A program made the translations under genes and the position numbers. The notes below the pieces were generated by a model. It had not been told where the DNA came from and did no database searches. It worked only from the letters and a program-made list of their open reading frames with translations. From assembly GCA_023150915.1 (NCBI GenBank), contig JAKLKA010000023.1:1-64000 (forward strand): a stretch of DNA of 64,000 bases, written 5' to 3'. The DNA is from Polyangiaceae bacterium (GTDB lineage: Bacteria > Myxococcota_A > Polyangia > Polyangiales > Polyangiaceae). Positions 8,114 through 17,387 of this stretch are shown here, piece after piece; position 1 is the first letter of the stretch; every line of letters starts with the position of its first letter.

Positions 8114-10546
8114 TCAGTTCGAAGGGAACGACGCCGTGGGGGGCTTGCCCGTGCCCGCGGGCGGCGCAGGCGGCGGGGGCAGCGGCGGCGGGGGCGCCGG
8201 CGGCTTGGGGGCGACGGCCACGGGCTTGGGCACCGGCTTGGGGGCAGGCGCCGGCGCCGGCGCGGGGGGCTTCACCGCCACGGGCTCGGGCTTGGCCGGC
8301 TCGGGCTTGGCCGGCTCGGGCTTCGCAGCCACCGGCTCGGGCTTCGCCGGCTCGGGCTCTGCCTTCGGCGCTTCGGCCGTGGGCTCGGGCGGCGGTGCAG
8401 GCGCCACGGTGGGCGTGGGTGCCGGCGTGGGCTGCGGAGTGGCTGCGGTGGGCTTGACCGGGCTGGGGGGCGGCAGCGCCGCCGCGGTGCCGGCCGAGTC
8501 GGACTCGGCGCGCTCGGACGCGCGCCACGCCGCGAACAGCGCGACAGCCAGACCAAAGCCGGTGATCACCGCCACGTAGCGCACGAACTTCGCGCGCCGA
8601 GCCTCTTGCTCGGGGGTGATCGAGTGACGCGGGTGGGCCTCGATCAGATCGTGATGGTCATCCGGCGGGGGGGCCTTGGCGGGACCGCCTTCGTACTTGC
8701 CCTCGTCCCCCTCTGCGAAGAAGCGCAGGTGTCCGTGCCACGAGTCGTCGGCGCTCTTGGGCTTGTCGGACGCGGGCTCGGCAGGTTCGGGCTCGGCCTT
8801 GGGCGGCGCGTCGCTGGCCTTGCTGGCAGCGATGGCGGCGCTGGCTTCTGCCTCGGCGCTGGGCAGGGTCGCGGTGTCGCGCTTCTGCGCCGCGGGCGTC
8901 GCGCGCACGGTCTCGGGGGATTCGTTCTTCCGGGTCTTCTTCTTCGCCGCCGCGGCGCGTTTCTTACTCACGTCGTCCTCCTGAGCCGTATCGGGCGCTG
9001 TTGTGGTCGCCAGAGCGGCCGGCGCGTTGGTTCCATCGTCGTCTTTTCTCGCCGGGAACGGGATGACCTTGGCGGGCACGATGGGCGTAGCCGCCGCGCG
9101 TGCCTCGGGGGTCTCGCGGGTCGTGGTCGCCGGCGCACTCTGCGCCGCGCTGGTGGCGATCGCCACCGCTGCGCGCGCTTCCGGGGTGTCGGGCAGCGTG
9201 GTCTTGGGGCCCTGGTCCGCCGCCGGGGGCCCGAGCCCCATCTGGGTGCTCGAGAGCGACGTGGGTGGACCGGCGCGCGTTTCGGGCGCGCGCGACAAAG
9301 GCAGGTCCACCGGCGGCACGACCATGCGAATCGGCCCCGAGTCGCGGGTGGCAGCAGCGCGATCCGGCGGGTCGATTCCGGGAAGCGTCCGCGGTGCGAC
9401 GCTGGGGGCGCCCTTCATGGCCACCTCGGGCGCCGGCGGCCGCACCGACGGCGGCGGCGGCTTGATCTCGCCGGGGCTGGCCTTGGGCTCGCTGCCGGGG
9501 ACCTCGCCCACCACCAGCTCGCCCGACGCCCGCGAGAACGGCAGGGCATCGCCGTCGGCGCTTGGCACCACGTCGTCGGAGAGGTCGTCGGCGCGCGCCT
9601 GCGCCGTCACCAGCAGGCCCTCGAAGAACAGCTTGCTGACGGTGGAGAGCGTGGACAGATCTTCGAACGGCGAATCGTCCACTACCTCGAGCAGCGTCCG
9701 CCGGCCGTCGAACAGCCGCAAGATGCCGTTCAGCTCGTCGGGGATCTCGGCCAGCCGCTCGACCAGCTGCTCGTGATCGATCTCGAAGATCGTGGACAGC
9801 GGCGGCAGCTGCTCGAGGAGCCGGCCCCACTCGTCGACCCGGCGCATGCCTTCCATCAGCAGGCCCTGGGTGGTGGTGGGCACGACGTCGTCCGAGGCCA
9901 CGGCCTTGAACTCGACCTCGAAGCTGCCGCTGGCCCAGATCAGGGCGCGGTAGATGGCCTCTTCACCGCGCAGGCGCCCCAAGCGCGCGTCCACCACCTT
10001 GCCGTCGCGGAAGTAGATCACGGCCTCGACCCGACCCGAGCTGATGCGCGCTTCGCCGCTCTTCCGGCTGACCTCGAAGGTCTGGATGATGTCGACCAGA
10101 CCCATGTCGGACAACGACCCCGAGAGCCGCGTTCGAGCGCCGGCGGGGGTGCTGGTGGCCATGCGTTCTTGCGTGCGCCGGGCCAAGAGCAGGTTCACGC
10201 GCGCCGTGAGCTCACGCACGAAGATGGGCTTGGTCAGATAGTCTTCCACGCCCAGCTCGAGCCCACGGATCTTGTCTTCGATGGACTTCTGGCTGGTGAG
10301 GAAGACCACGGGGATCTGGCTCAGATCCGGGTTCTGCTTCAGGCGCCGCACCAGCTCGTAGCCGTCGAGCGTGGGCAGCCGCGTGTCGGTCAGAATCAGA
10401 TCGGGCGTCGAGTATTCGATCTTGGCCAGCGCGTCGGCGCCGTCCGACGCCGTGGTGACGCTGTAGCCAGCCTTCTTGAGGCTGACCTCGAGCACCCGCA
10501 CGCTGCGCGGGTCCGCATCGACCAGGAGGAGTTGCCGCTTTGCCAA
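8114..10546 (-). CDS. Receiver-PATAN (DUF4388) protein with TM helix and long Pro/Ala/Lys tail
   Basis: 810 residues from a TTG start. Residues 1-125 form a receiver domain, with D10, D12, phospho-acceptor D54 (LILTDTRLP), a Thr in FLTSQ and Lys in LTKPIF. Residues about 140-320 form a PATAN/DUF4388 region ([18 protein letters not shown], then SGEARI and GKVVDARLG), common in delta-proteobacterial signalling proteins. A long Ala/Pro/Thr-rich disordered part follows. One transmembrane helix lies near residues 650-672 ([18 protein letters not shown]). The final 135 residues are dominated by KPEPA-type repeats and polyproline. This topology would place a Pro-rich tail across the inner membrane. 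It is a lone receiver with no adjacent histidine kinase. The tail is encoded by imperfect tandem repeats near 8280-8370. Confidence 0.85.
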   Translation of the reverse strand: MAKRQLLLVDADPRSVRVLEVSLKKAGYSVTTASDGADALAKIEYSTPDLILTDTRLPTLDGYELVRRLKQNPDLSQIPVVFLTSQKSIEDKIRGLELGVEDYLTKPIFVRELTARVNLLLARRTQERMATSTPAGARTRLSGSLSDMGLVDIIQTFEVSRKSGEARISSGRVEAVIYFRDGKVVDARLGRLRGEEAIYRALIWASGSFEVEFKAVASDDVVPTTTQGLLMEGMRRVDEWGRLLEQLPPLSTIFEIDHEQLVERLAEIPDELNGILRLFDGRRTLLEVVDDSPFEDLSTLSTVSKLFFEGLLVTAQARADDLSDDVVPSADGDALPFSRASGELVVGEVPGSEPKASPGEIKPPPPSVRPPAPEVAMKGAPSVAPRTLPGIDPPDRAAATRDSGPIRMVVPPVDLPLSRAPETRAGPPTSLSSTQMGLGPPAADQGPKTTLPDTPEARAAVAIATSAAQSAPATTTRETPEARAAATPIVPAKVIPFPARKDDDGTNAPAALATTTAPDTAQEDDVSKKRAAAAKKKTRKNESPETVRATPAAQKRDTATLPSAEAEASAAIAASKASDAPPKAEPEPAEPASDKPKSADDSWHGHLRFFAEGDEGKYEGGPAKAPPPDDHHDLIEAHPRHSITPEQEARRAKFVRYVAVITGFGLAVALFAAWRASERAESDSAGTAAALPPPSPVKPTAATPQPTPAPTPTVAPAPPPEPTAEAPKAEPEPAKPEPVAAKPEPAKPEPAKPEPVAVKPPAPAPAPAPKPVPKPVAVAPKPPAPPPPLPPPPAPPAGTGKPPTASFPSN
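8280..8370 (-). repeat. Imperfect tandem repeat coding KPEPA-type units
   Basis: Repeated GGCTCGGGCTTNGCCGG-like units on the plus strand correspond on the minus strand to consecutive Lys-Pro-Glu-Pro-Ala units in the tail of the receiver-PATAN protein. Such repeats can expand or contract by slippage. TonB-like proteins use similar stretches to span the periplasm. Confidence 0.6.
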
Positions 10547-10618
10547 TGGGCCGCTGTGACCTCGTGCTCAGGCGCCCCTCGCTTATAGCGAGTGAGCGGG
10601 CCCCGCGCCAGGCTCGGG

Positions 10619-12091
10619 TCAGTGACCCCAGGGGTCGATGATATCCCCAGCCTTGGGGCGCGGCTTCGGCTTCGCCCCGCCTGGCGGGGGTTTGACCCCC
10701 GAGACGACGGCGGGCTTGGGCGGCGGACGCGCGGCGGCCGTCGAGGGGGGAGCGGCCGACGGTCCGGGGATGGGCGCGGCGGCCTCGACCGGGCGCGGCT
10801 CGACGACGCTCACCGCTGCGGTGGGCGGCGCCAGCGCGGCGGGCGACGCACTGGCCGCTGCCGCGGCCCCGGGTGCCTCTTTCTTGCCGAGCCAGAGCAC
10901 CAGGCCCGTGGCAGCACCGAGCACCAGCACGGCGGCCAGCACGAGCCACGGAGCCTGGCCGCCGAAGCGCCTCGGCGCCGGCTCCATGGCCAGCGAGATC
11001 TCACCCGAGGTGGGCTCTTCGAACCGCCGGCGGGAGCTCGGCTCCGGGGGAACGCTGAGCATGGCGCCCGCCCGATCCAGATCCGCCAGAAGGTCGGTCA
11101 TCGTCGCGTAGCGCTCGGCCGGCTTCTTCGCCATGCACTTCTTGACGATGTCCTCCACCCCGCCCAGCGGCACGCCGATGATGCCGCTGGGCGACGGCGG
11201 TTCCATGTACATGTGCATGGCCAGCACGCCGGTGAAGGTGTCCGCCTCGAAGGGCAGGCGCCCGGTCAGCATCTCGAACAGCATCACGCCCAGCGCGTAG
11301 ATGTCGACGCGGTGGTCGCTGGGCTCGCCAGCGGCCTGCTCGGGGCTCATGTAGTGGGGCGTCCCGAACACCATCCCGGCGCGCGTCAGGCGGCTGGTGC
11401 CGGCCAGCTTGGCCAGGCCGAAATCCAGGACCTTCACCACGTCGTGATGCCCCACGCGGCGCACGTTGACGTTGTCGGGCTTGAGATCGCGGTGCACCAC
11501 GCCCGCCGCGTGGGCGGCGCTCAGCGCCTCGGCAACCTGGATCGAGACGCCCACGGCACGCGACGGAGAAAGCCGGGTCTGCTCACGGATCAGAGAGCTG
11601 AGCGCGTCGCCCTCGAGCAGCTCCATGACGAAATAGGGCTGCCCCGTTTCGAGCGTGCCGAAGTCGGTGATCTGGACCACGTTCGGGTGCTCGACCGCCG
11701 CCGCCGCCTTCGCCTCTTGGATGAAGCGCATCGGCAAGTCGGCGTCCTTCGAGAGATCGCGGCGCAGCGCCTTGAGCGCCAGCGGCCGCTCCAGGGTCTT
11801 GTGGCGCACGCGATAGACCGTACCCATGCCCCCTTCTCCCAGCACCGACAGAACCTCGTAGCGACCATCGACGACGGTTCCGAGCAGCGCGTCGGCGCCG
11901 GGATCCCAGGCCGATTCCTCCAGCGGCTCGCCGTCGAACGGACAGAAGCGCGAGTCCGTGCCCGAAAACTGGTGCCCGCACGACGCGCAGCGCTTGCCTT
12001 TCGGCGGTGCAGCGTCGCTCGGGGCGGACCCCTGCGGCGCGGATTCGTCACCCGCGCCGCTTCCGTACAGGAGTGTCCTCGCTTCCGGCAC
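10619..12091 (-). CDS. Membrane Ser/Thr protein kinase (PknB-like) with N-terminal zinc ribbon
   Basis: 490 residues from a GTG start. A short zinc-ribbon-like element (C35, C38, C50, with D53 where a fourth Cys might be) precedes the kinase domain. The Gly-rich loop is LGEGGMGTVY near residue 84, the catalytic loop is HRDLKPDN near residue 195, and DFGLAKL and GTPHYMSPEQA follow. The kinase is a complete active-type Hanks kinase. One transmembrane helix lies near residues 380-403, and the tail is an Ala/Pro-rich region without PASTA repeats. It phosphorylates Ser/Thr on cytoplasmic targets that are not identified here. It lies in the same orientation as the SPFH gene upstream and the receiver-PATAN gene downstream, 44 and 72 bases away. 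Confidence 0.93.
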   Translation of the reverse strand: MPEARTLLYGSGAGDESAPQGSAPSDAAPPKGKRCASCGHQFSGTDSRFCPFDGEPLEESAWDPGADALLGTVVDGRYEVLSVLGEGGMGTVYRVRHKTLERPLALKALRRDLSKDADLPMRFIQEAKAAAAVEHPNVVQITDFGTLETGQPYFVMELLEGDALSSLIREQTRLSPSRAVGVSIQVAEALSAAHAAGVVHRDLKPDNVNVRRVGHHDVVKVLDFGLAKLAGTSRLTRAGMVFGTPHYMSPEQAAGEPSDHRVDIYALGVMLFEMLTGRLPFEADTFTGVLAMHMYMEPPSPSGIIGVPLGGVEDIVKKCMAKKPAERYATMTDLLADLDRAGAMLSVPPEPSSRRRFEEPTSGEISLAMEPAPRRFGGQAPWLVLAAVLVLGAATGLVLWLGKKEAPGAAAAASASPAALAPPTAAVSVVEPRPVEAAAPIPGPSAAPPSTAAARPPPKPAVVSGVKPPPGGAKPKPRPKAGDIIDPWGH

Positions 12092-12135
12092 GCTAGCCGA
12101 ATCGTACCGCGAAACGCGTGCTCAGTCTCTGCCGC

Positions 12136-13476
12136 TCAGACCGCCGCGATGGCTGTGCCACACTCGGCGCAGAACTTGGCGTTCGGCGCGTTGGCAGCCC
12201 CGCACTTGCCGCACTGGGGCCCGGCAGCGGCTGCCGGCGGTGCACCCGGAGCAGCCGGGGGCGGGCCGTAGCCGGGGGGAGGACCGTAGCCGGGCGGAGC
12301 GCCGGGCGGCGGGCCGTACCCGGGCGGCGCGCCCTGGGGAGGGTAGCCGGGGGGTGCGCCGTAGCCCTGAGGCGGAGCGCCGGGCGGCGGGCCGTACCCG
12401 GGTGGCGCGCCCTGAGGCGGGTAACCCGGAGGGGGACCGTAGCCGGGCGGCGGGTAGCCCTGCGGCGGGTACCCCGGATAGGGCGCGCGCTGCGCGTACA
12501 TCATGCCGGCGCCCATGCCCATGCCGGCCTGCATCGCGGCCATGCCGCCGGCGGCGCCGGTGGCTTCGCCGCCCTGCGCGAGCCCCTGGCCAAGGCCCAT
12601 CATCGCCTCGGCCCCGGCGTATTGCTGGTAGCGCCCCATGTCGAGCTGGTTCACGTAGCGCGCCCGGTTGGCGAACTCTTGATCGAGCTCGAACTGACGC
12701 TGCTGAGCCAGCGCCTCGGCCTGGCCGATGCCGATCTTGGCCTTGCGGGCCTCGATCTTGGCCTGGACGATCTGGTCCTGGAACTCGTCGATGCGGGCCT
12801 GATCTTCGTCCGAGAGGTTGATGTTCAGCTTCGCGATCTCGAGCACCTGCACGCCGATCTTCGCGAGGTCGGGGCAGTCCTGAACGATGGCGCGCGCCAC
12901 GTCGGGCCCGGCGGTTCCCAGGTCCATCATGGTCATGTCGCCGGCCTTGATCAGCCGGGTGAGCGTGGTCTTCAGCCCCATCATCAGCTGGTCGCGCACC
13001 CACTGCATGGCGCGCTCGGGGTCCGAAGCCCCGGTCTGCCCCACGAACTCGAGGACGAACTTCACCGGATCGGTGACCTTGTACGAGTACGTCCCGAAGG
13101 CACGCGGGTTGACCCGGATGTCGAGCTCGGGATCGCGCATCGAGCCGATCGGCCCGCCGAAACCCTGGTTGAACAGCGCCTTCGAGGTGACGAAGAACAC
13201 CTCGGCGATGAACACGTCGCCACCGGTGAACTTGTTGATGATGTTGTTCAGAAACGGGATGTTCTGGGTCTGGAGCGTGTGCCGCCCCGGTCCGAGACCG
13301 CCGACGTACTGGCCGTCTTTGAAGAACAGACACACTTCGTCGGAATCGACCGTCAGTTGGCTCCAGAACGGGATGTTCTGGTCGGGGTGCTTGTAGACGA
13401 CCAGCTCCTTCTTGTCGTCCGGGCGAGCGATCATCATTTCGCGCACGCCACCCTTGACGAAGTCCATGATTCCCAT
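12136..13476 (-). CDS. SPFH/virion-core-like protein with PGYPP repeats and C-terminal zinc ribbon
   Basis: 446 residues from the ATG at 13476, chosen because AGAGGAAA lies just upstream; an earlier GTG would add 28 residues without family support. Residues 1-290 form an SPFH/Band-7-like domain of the YdjI/virion-core type (DKKELVVYKHPDQNIPFWSQL near the start, GPGRHTLQTQNIP near 78). A coiled-coil helix follows near 235-285. About 110 residues of PGYPPQG/PGYGPPP repeats come next, and the C-terminal ribbon is CGKCGAANAPNAKFCAECG. Homologues assemble into rings or sheets at membranes; the ribbon and repeats probably recruit partners. It is upstream of the kinase gene on the same strand. Exact function unknown. 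Confidence 0.82.
   Translation of the reverse strand: MGIMDFVKGGVREMMIARPDDKKELVVYKHPDQNIPFWSQLTVDSDEVCLFFKDGQYVGGLGPGRHTLQTQNIPFLNNIINKFTGGDVFIAEVFFVTSKALFNQGFGGPIGSMRDPELDIRVNPRAFGTYSYKVTDPVKFVLEFVGQTGASDPERAMQWVRDQLMMGLKTTLTRLIKAGDMTMMDLGTAGPDVARAIVQDCPDLAKIGVQVLEIAKLNINLSDEDQARIDEFQDQIVQAKIEARKAKIGIGQAEALAQQRQFELDQEFANRARYVNQLDMGRYQQYAGAEAMMGLGQGLAQGGEATGAAGGMAAMQAGMGMGAGMMYAQRAPYPGYPPQGYPPPGYGPPPGYPPQGAPPGYGPPPGAPPQGYGAPPGYPPQGAPPGYGPPPGAPPGYGPPPGYGPPPAAPGAPPAAAAGPQCGKCGAANAPNAKFCAECGTAIAAV
12245..12485 (-). repeat. Tandem coding repeats for PGYPPQG / PGYGPPP units
   Basis: About 240 bases of GC-rich imperfect repeats on the minus strand encode alternating PGYPPQGAP and PGYGPPPGAP units in the SPFH protein, like Pro-Gly-Tyr low-complexity domains that condense or bind SH3/WW-like partners. 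One roughly 100-base block appears twice nearly unchanged (about 12300-12390 and 12360-12430). Confidence 0.6.
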
Positions 13477-13622
13477 TTCGGTTTCCTCTTTTCTGGTGCA
13501 GCGAAATTCGCGCACCAAAACGACGGGGCTGAACATAGTCACGGCCCGGGCAGCCGGCAACGGCTGCGCTTCGCGCCGGCTTTGTCGCGGGGCGGCATGG
13601 GGCTAGGCTCGGCCTCCCCAGC

Positions 13623-14744
13623 ATGATCGGCCTCGATCTCACTCAGCTTCCGGGCCCCGCACAGAAGCTCTTGGCACCGGGGGCCCCGATCCCGGCCCAG
13701 ATGATGGCTGCCAAGGGGATCGTCCCGGGCCTCAAGCCCGGCGACCTGGTCACCGTGATCGCAGCGCTGACCGCGGTCGGCGACCCCAAGGTCTCGGAAG
13801 CCGCCCGGCAGACCTTCGCCAAGCTGCCACCGCCGGTCTTGGCCGGTGCCCTGGGCGCGGACCTGCAACCGCCGGTGCTCGAGCTGCTCGCAGACTCGTA
13901 TGCGACCGATGGCGACACCGTCGAGCGCCTGCTCCGCATGCCGCGCATCAACGCGGCGGCCCTCGAGATCTTGGCCGACCGGGCCGACGAGCGTTGCGGC
14001 GAGCTGATCGCCACCAACGAGCAAGCGCTGCTCGCGAACCCCACGGTGATCGAGAAGCTGTACATGAACAAGCGGGTCCGCATGTCCACTGCGGATCGCT
14101 TGCTCGAGCTGGCCGTGCGCAACGGGCTCGAGCTGAACCTGGCGGCCTTCAAAGAGGCCGCGGCGGCCATTCGGAACGAGCTGATCGCCGAGGCCGCCGA
14201 AGAGCCGAGTCCGGACGACCTGCTGTTCATCGCGACCGACCAGCTCGCCCAGGCGCACGACATCGAGAGCGATGAAGACGACACCCACATCGTGGACGAC
14301 GAGGGCGAGGAGCAGCTGAAGGACAAGTTCCGGCCGCTCTACGCGCAGATCGCCGACATGACCGTGTCGCAGAAGATCCGCCGCGCGCAGGTCGGGACCG
14401 CCGCCGAGCGGCTGCTCTTGGTGCGCGACACCAACCGCCTGGTGTCGGTGGCCGCGGTGAAGAGCCCGGCAATGCGCGAGAACGAGGCCGTGCTGATCAG
14501 CGCGAGCCGCAACGTGGGCGAAGAGGTGCTGCGCGAGATCGCCCGCAACCGCGAGTTCACCCGCAACTATCAGGTGAAGCTCAACCTGTCGCGGAACCCG
14601 CGCTGCCCGTTCTCGTTCTCGGCGCGCATCATCCCCCTCTTGCGCGACAACGACCTCCGAGACCTGGCCAAGAGCAAGAACGTTCCCGGCTCGGTGCAGC
14701 AGGCGGCGCGCCAGCAGCTCGAGCGCAAGCGCGGCGGCAAGTAG
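13623..14744 (+). CDS. Conserved hypothetical, helical (HEAT-like) protein
   Basis: 373-residue soluble protein with no signal peptide or membrane segment. The first 200 residues alternate short helices with hydrophobic spacing (LLADSYATDGDTVERLLRM, ALEILADRADERCGELIA) that look like HEAT/armadillo-type repeats. An acidic stretch (DIESDEDDTHIVDDEGEEQ, about residues 219-237) then separates a second helical half rich in Arg/Asn. It lies divergent from the SPFH gene, with 146 bases between them, and converges on nikR with one base between the stop codons. I do not recognise a functional family; regulatory or scaffold roles are possible. Confidence 0.75.
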   Translation: MIGLDLTQLPGPAQKLLAPGAPIPAQMMAAKGIVPGLKPGDLVTVIAALTAVGDPKVSEAARQTFAKLPPPVLAGALGADLQPPVLELLADSYATDGDTVERLLRMPRINAAALEILADRADERCGELIATNEQALLANPTVIEKLYMNKRVRMSTADRLLELAVRNGLELNLAAFKEAAAAIRNELIAEAAEEPSPDDLLFIATDQLAQAHDIESDEDDTHIVDDEGEEQLKDKFRPLYAQIADMTVSQKIRRAQVGTAAERLLLVRDTNRLVSVAAVKSPAMRENEAVLISASRNVGEEVLREIARNREFTRNYQVKLNLSRNPRCPFSFSARIIPLLRDNDLRDLAKSKNVPGSVQQAARQQLERKRGGK

Positions 14745-14745
14745 G

Positions 14746-15171
14746 CTACCCGCGCTTCTTCTTCGGTGCGGGCAGGGCGGCCGCCGCGACCGACCCGTGG
14801 GTCACGCCCTTGGTGTTGGTCAGCCGATCCGACAGCTTCTTCAGCTCGCGGGCCGGCCCCTTGGCAGCGATCACCTCCAGGCAGTGGTCGTGATCGAGGT
14901 GCACGTGCAGGGCCGACACGATCCGGTCGCCGAAGTCGTGCTGGATCTCGGTCAGCTTCTCGGTCAGCTCGCGCACGTGGTGGTCGTAGATCAGCGTGAT
15001 GGTCGCCACCGCCGGCTTGCCCGACCGCCAAGCGGCCTGGTCGAGCTCGCGTCGTACCAGATCGCGCAGCGCCTCCGAGCGGTTCGCCCAGCCCTTCTTC
15101 ACGATCAGCGCGTCGAGCTCGTCGAGCAGCTGCTGCTCCATGGCCACGCCAAAGCGCACGAGATCGGTCAT
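14746..15171 (-). CDS. nikR: Nickel-responsive regulator NikR
   Basis: 141-residue ribbon-helix-helix repressor. The N-terminal RHH DNA-binding part (residues 1-45, VRFGVAMEQQLLDELDALI) is followed by an ACT-like nickel-binding domain. The four square-planar nickel ligands of the family appear at the expected spacing: H78, H89, H91 and C97 (QHDF, LHVHLDHDHC). A basic Lys-rich tail (APKKKRG) extends the end. It normally represses nickel uptake genes when nickel is sufficient. No nik transporter or Ni-enzyme gene is adjacent, so its targets lie elsewhere; the dipeptide-type ABC genes at 3.5-7.0 kb are a possible but unsupported target. It follows the SPOR gene by three bases, so the two are probably co-transcribed. 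Confidence 0.93.
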   Translation of the reverse strand: MTDLVRFGVAMEQQLLDELDALIVKKGWANRSEALRDLVRRELDQAAWRSGKPAVATITLIYDHHVRELTEKLTEIQHDFGDRIVSALHVHLDHDHCLEVIAAKGPARELKKLSDRLTNTKGVTHGSVAAAALPAPKKKRG

Positions 15172-15174
15172 GGC

Positions 15175-16023
15175 TCAGTCGTGATCGGCCGGCGCCTTCT
15201 TCTTGTTGCGGATGGCGAGCTTCGCCGCCTTGGTCTCTTCGGCCTGGCGCACCTTGTCGGGATCGACCACGAAAGGCGAGACACGCTCGGTCTTCTCGAA
15301 TTTCTCGCGGTATTTGATGGCCTCGAACTTGGTCTTGAACGGGCCGATGCGCACGCGATGCCACAGCCCGCGGTCGGCGACGTAGGCCGCCTGACGGTAG
15401 GCGCGGTGCCCGCGCTTGCGCAGATCGGCAGCAAAGGTGTCGGCTTCGCCGGCGACGCGGAAGCTTGCCACCTGGATCTGGAACCCGCCCTCGGCGCCCG
15501 GTGGGGCCGCCTGCACGTTCTCGTCCACCTTGCTGGCAGTGGCGGCCATCTGGGTGAGCTGGTCCTTGGGCTGGCTGGTCACCGGCGTTTGCGCGAGCAG
15601 CGAGCCGGCCGGCAGCGGCACCACCGGCAACCGATCGGTGGGCGGCGGCGGCACGGTGGGCGAGCCCGGCGGCAGCACCAGCTCTTCGGACTGGCGCAGC
15701 AGGTTCCCGCGCTCGTCCTTGACCGCGGCAAGCGCCGTGGTGGCCTTCCCCTGGTCGCTGAGCAGCTCGGGGAAGGTCACCTGCGTCCCTTCCAGCTTGT
15801 CGGCGGGCACGCTGGCGGACGACTTGGCCTGGGCGACCAGCGAGCTCAGCGGGTCGTCACCCGACGTGGCGGGTGGACCGCCGCGCTTGGCGCTCATCAG
15901 CGCGGCCATGACGATGGCGGCACCACCGACGGAAGACAGCAACATCACCGCGAGCCGCGAAGAGCGGCGCTTGGGATCTTCTTCCTGGATCTGCTCGAGG
16001 TTCCTGACGTTCACCGACTCCAT
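15175..16023 (-). CDS. SPOR-domain membrane protein
   Basis: 282 residues from the ATG at 16023, with GGGAGGGGAG upstream. A short cytoplasmic N terminus is followed by one membrane helix (about residues 22-42, LAVMLLSSVGGAAIVMAALM), a long Pro/Ser-rich linker, and a C-terminal SPOR domain (about residues 185-260, GGFQIQVASFRVAGEADTFA and LWHRVRIGPFKTKFEA). SPOR domains bind denuded glycan strands of septal peptidoglycan, so a role at the division site is the family expectation. The tail is Lys-rich. nikR lies immediately downstream. Not assigned to a named division gene. Confidence 0.85.
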   Translation of the reverse strand: MESVNVRNLEQIQEEDPKRRSSRLAVMLLSSVGGAAIVMAALMSAKRGGPPATSGDDPLSSLVAQAKSSASVPADKLEGTQVTFPELLSDQGKATTALAAVKDERGNLLRQSEELVLPPGSPTVPPPPTDRLPVVPLPAGSLLAQTPVTSQPKDQLTQMAATASKVDENVQAAPPGAEGGFQIQVASFRVAGEADTFAADLRKRGHRAYRQAAYVADRGLWHRVRIGPFKTKFEAIKYREKFEKTERVSPFVVDPDKVRQAEETKAAKLAIRNKKKAPADHD

Positions 16024-16081
16024 GGGCGCTCCCCTCCCTCGGTACCGGCTCCAGGGCAAAGGGCACAGTTTTCTGCGAAAA

Positions 16082-17326
16082 TCAGCGGGCCGCCTGGACC
16101 AAACCCAGGGCTTTCCACCGGGTCTCTTCGGTTTCGCGGTCCGGGTCGCTGTCGGCCACGATGCCGCCACCGGCAAAGTAGTGGGCCTCGCCGCCGACCG
16201 CGGTCAGGGTGCGGATCGCCATCGCCAGCTCCAGGCTGCCGTCATGACGCACGAGGCCCACCGCGCCGGTGTAGAGCCCGCGGCGATGCGCCTCGAGCTC
16301 CCGGATCAGGTCCATCGCGCGGATCTTGGGCGCGCCGGTGACCGAGCCACTGGGCAGCGTGGCCGCCAAGAGGTCGGTGCGACCGACCCCCGGACGCAGC
16401 CGCGCCATCAGCTTCGCGACCCGGTGGTGAACGCTCGGGTGCGTGACCACCGAGCCGGCGTCCACCGCGCGGACGCTCGCGGTCACCGCGACACGCCCAA
16501 GGTCGTTGCGCTCCACATCCACGACCATCGCCAACTCGGCGAGCTCTTTCGGATCCACGCTGAGCTCGCTCTGCAGGCGGCGGTCACTGACCGCGTCCCA
16601 CCCCCGCGGGCGCGTGCCCTTGATGGGCCAGGTTTCGACCCGACCGTCGGCGTGCGTGCGCAGGAACAACTCCGGGGACTGACCGGCGACCGACAGCTCT
16701 CCCCAGGCCAGCGCCACGCCGAACTCGGCGCGGGCAAGGCGACCCAGGTGCTGGAGCAGGGCAACCGGGTGCCCCTCGGCAGCGAAGCGGAATCGGCGAG
16801 CAATGTTGACCACATACACGTCACCTTTCGCGATGTGCTCCAGCGCGCGCCGCACCCGCTGGGCGTGCTCGCGGTCGGGCTCGGGGGGGCCGACCTCGCG
16901 CAAGCATGCCGGCGCCAGCGCCGGGGCGGGCCGGCAGAGCGCGCGGCCGAGCTCGCTGATGCGCGCCGGATCGTCGCCGATGATCCGGACGCGGTCGGTG
17001 ATCTCGACCACCTCGCGATACCGCTGCCAGCGCGCTGCGGTCAGGTGCGGCGCGGCGCGCGCATCGGGCGCCGGGTTGCGCTCCAGGTCGCGGCGAGCCT
17101 CGTACGGCAGCAGGCCGATGTACCGCGGCGCCGAGCTCAGATCGCGATCGCTCGGTTCGAGACCCAGACCGGGCTCGGGATCGAGCTCCACGCAGGTGGC
17201 GACCGGCTCCACGGCCAAGTACGACCGGGTGCGACCCCAGAGAAGAGAGAGCCCGGGGCGATCGACCAAGCGCCGCGCCAGCGCCACCGGATCGGGCGGA
17301 ACGTCGACGACCAGCGCGCGCAGCAC
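16082..17326 (-). CDS. pabB: Aminodeoxychorismate synthase component I (PabB)
   Basis: 414 residues from the GTG at 17326 (VLRALVVDVPPD); longer in-frame extensions run into the divergent lipoprotein gene and lack homology. It is a chorismate-binding enzyme. It carries PIKGTRPRG (Lys typical of aminodeoxychorismate synthase, where anthranilate synthase has Ala), the DVERNDLGRV block, SVTGAPKIRAM and the closing FAGGGIVADSDPDRETEE. It converts chorismate with ammonia from PabA to 4-amino-4-deoxychorismate for folate. No pabA or pabC is adjacent. About 60 bases separate it from the lipoprotein gene starting at 17388, with back-to-back promoters expected between them. Confidence 0.9.
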   Translation of the reverse strand: MLRALVVDVPPDPVALARRLVDRPGLSLLWGRTRSYLAVEPVATCVELDPEPGLGLEPSDRDLSSAPRYIGLLPYEARRDLERNPAPDARAAPHLTAARWQRYREVVEITDRVRIIGDDPARISELGRALCRPAPALAPACLREVGPPEPDREHAQRVRRALEHIAKGDVYVVNIARRFRFAAEGHPVALLQHLGRLARAEFGVALAWGELSVAGQSPELFLRTHADGRVETWPIKGTRPRGWDAVSDRRLQSELSVDPKELAELAMVVDVERNDLGRVAVTASVRAVDAGSVVTHPSVHHRVAKLMARLRPGVGRTDLLAATLPSGSVTGAPKIRAMDLIRELEAHRRGLYTGAVGLVRHDGSLELAMAIRTLTAVGGEAHYFAGGGIVADSDPDRETEETRWKALGLVQAAR

Positions 17327-17387
17327 GACCCCGCTTCTACGATCATTTTCCAGGCACCGGCGAGCGATTCGGGGTAGGGCTGCCGGC

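Noticed and set aside
8280-8370. Short tandem repeats that might be CRISPR-like
   Set aside because: They are in-frame coding repeats (KPEPA) without unique spacers or cas genes.
7952-10588. Long plus-strand frame opposite the receiver-PATAN gene
   Set aside because: Gly/Arg-rich composition with no domain; the minus-strand reading has receiver and PATAN motifs.
12245-12485. GC-rich repeats that might be a CRISPR or VNTR locus
   Set aside because: They are in-frame PGYPP-type coding repeats of the SPFH gene; no spacer pattern.
14746-15171. NikR as regulator of the peptide-type ABC operon (nickel import)
   Set aside because: The binding protein has no nickel-specific feature I can point to, and no NikR palindrome was seen upstream of 2590.
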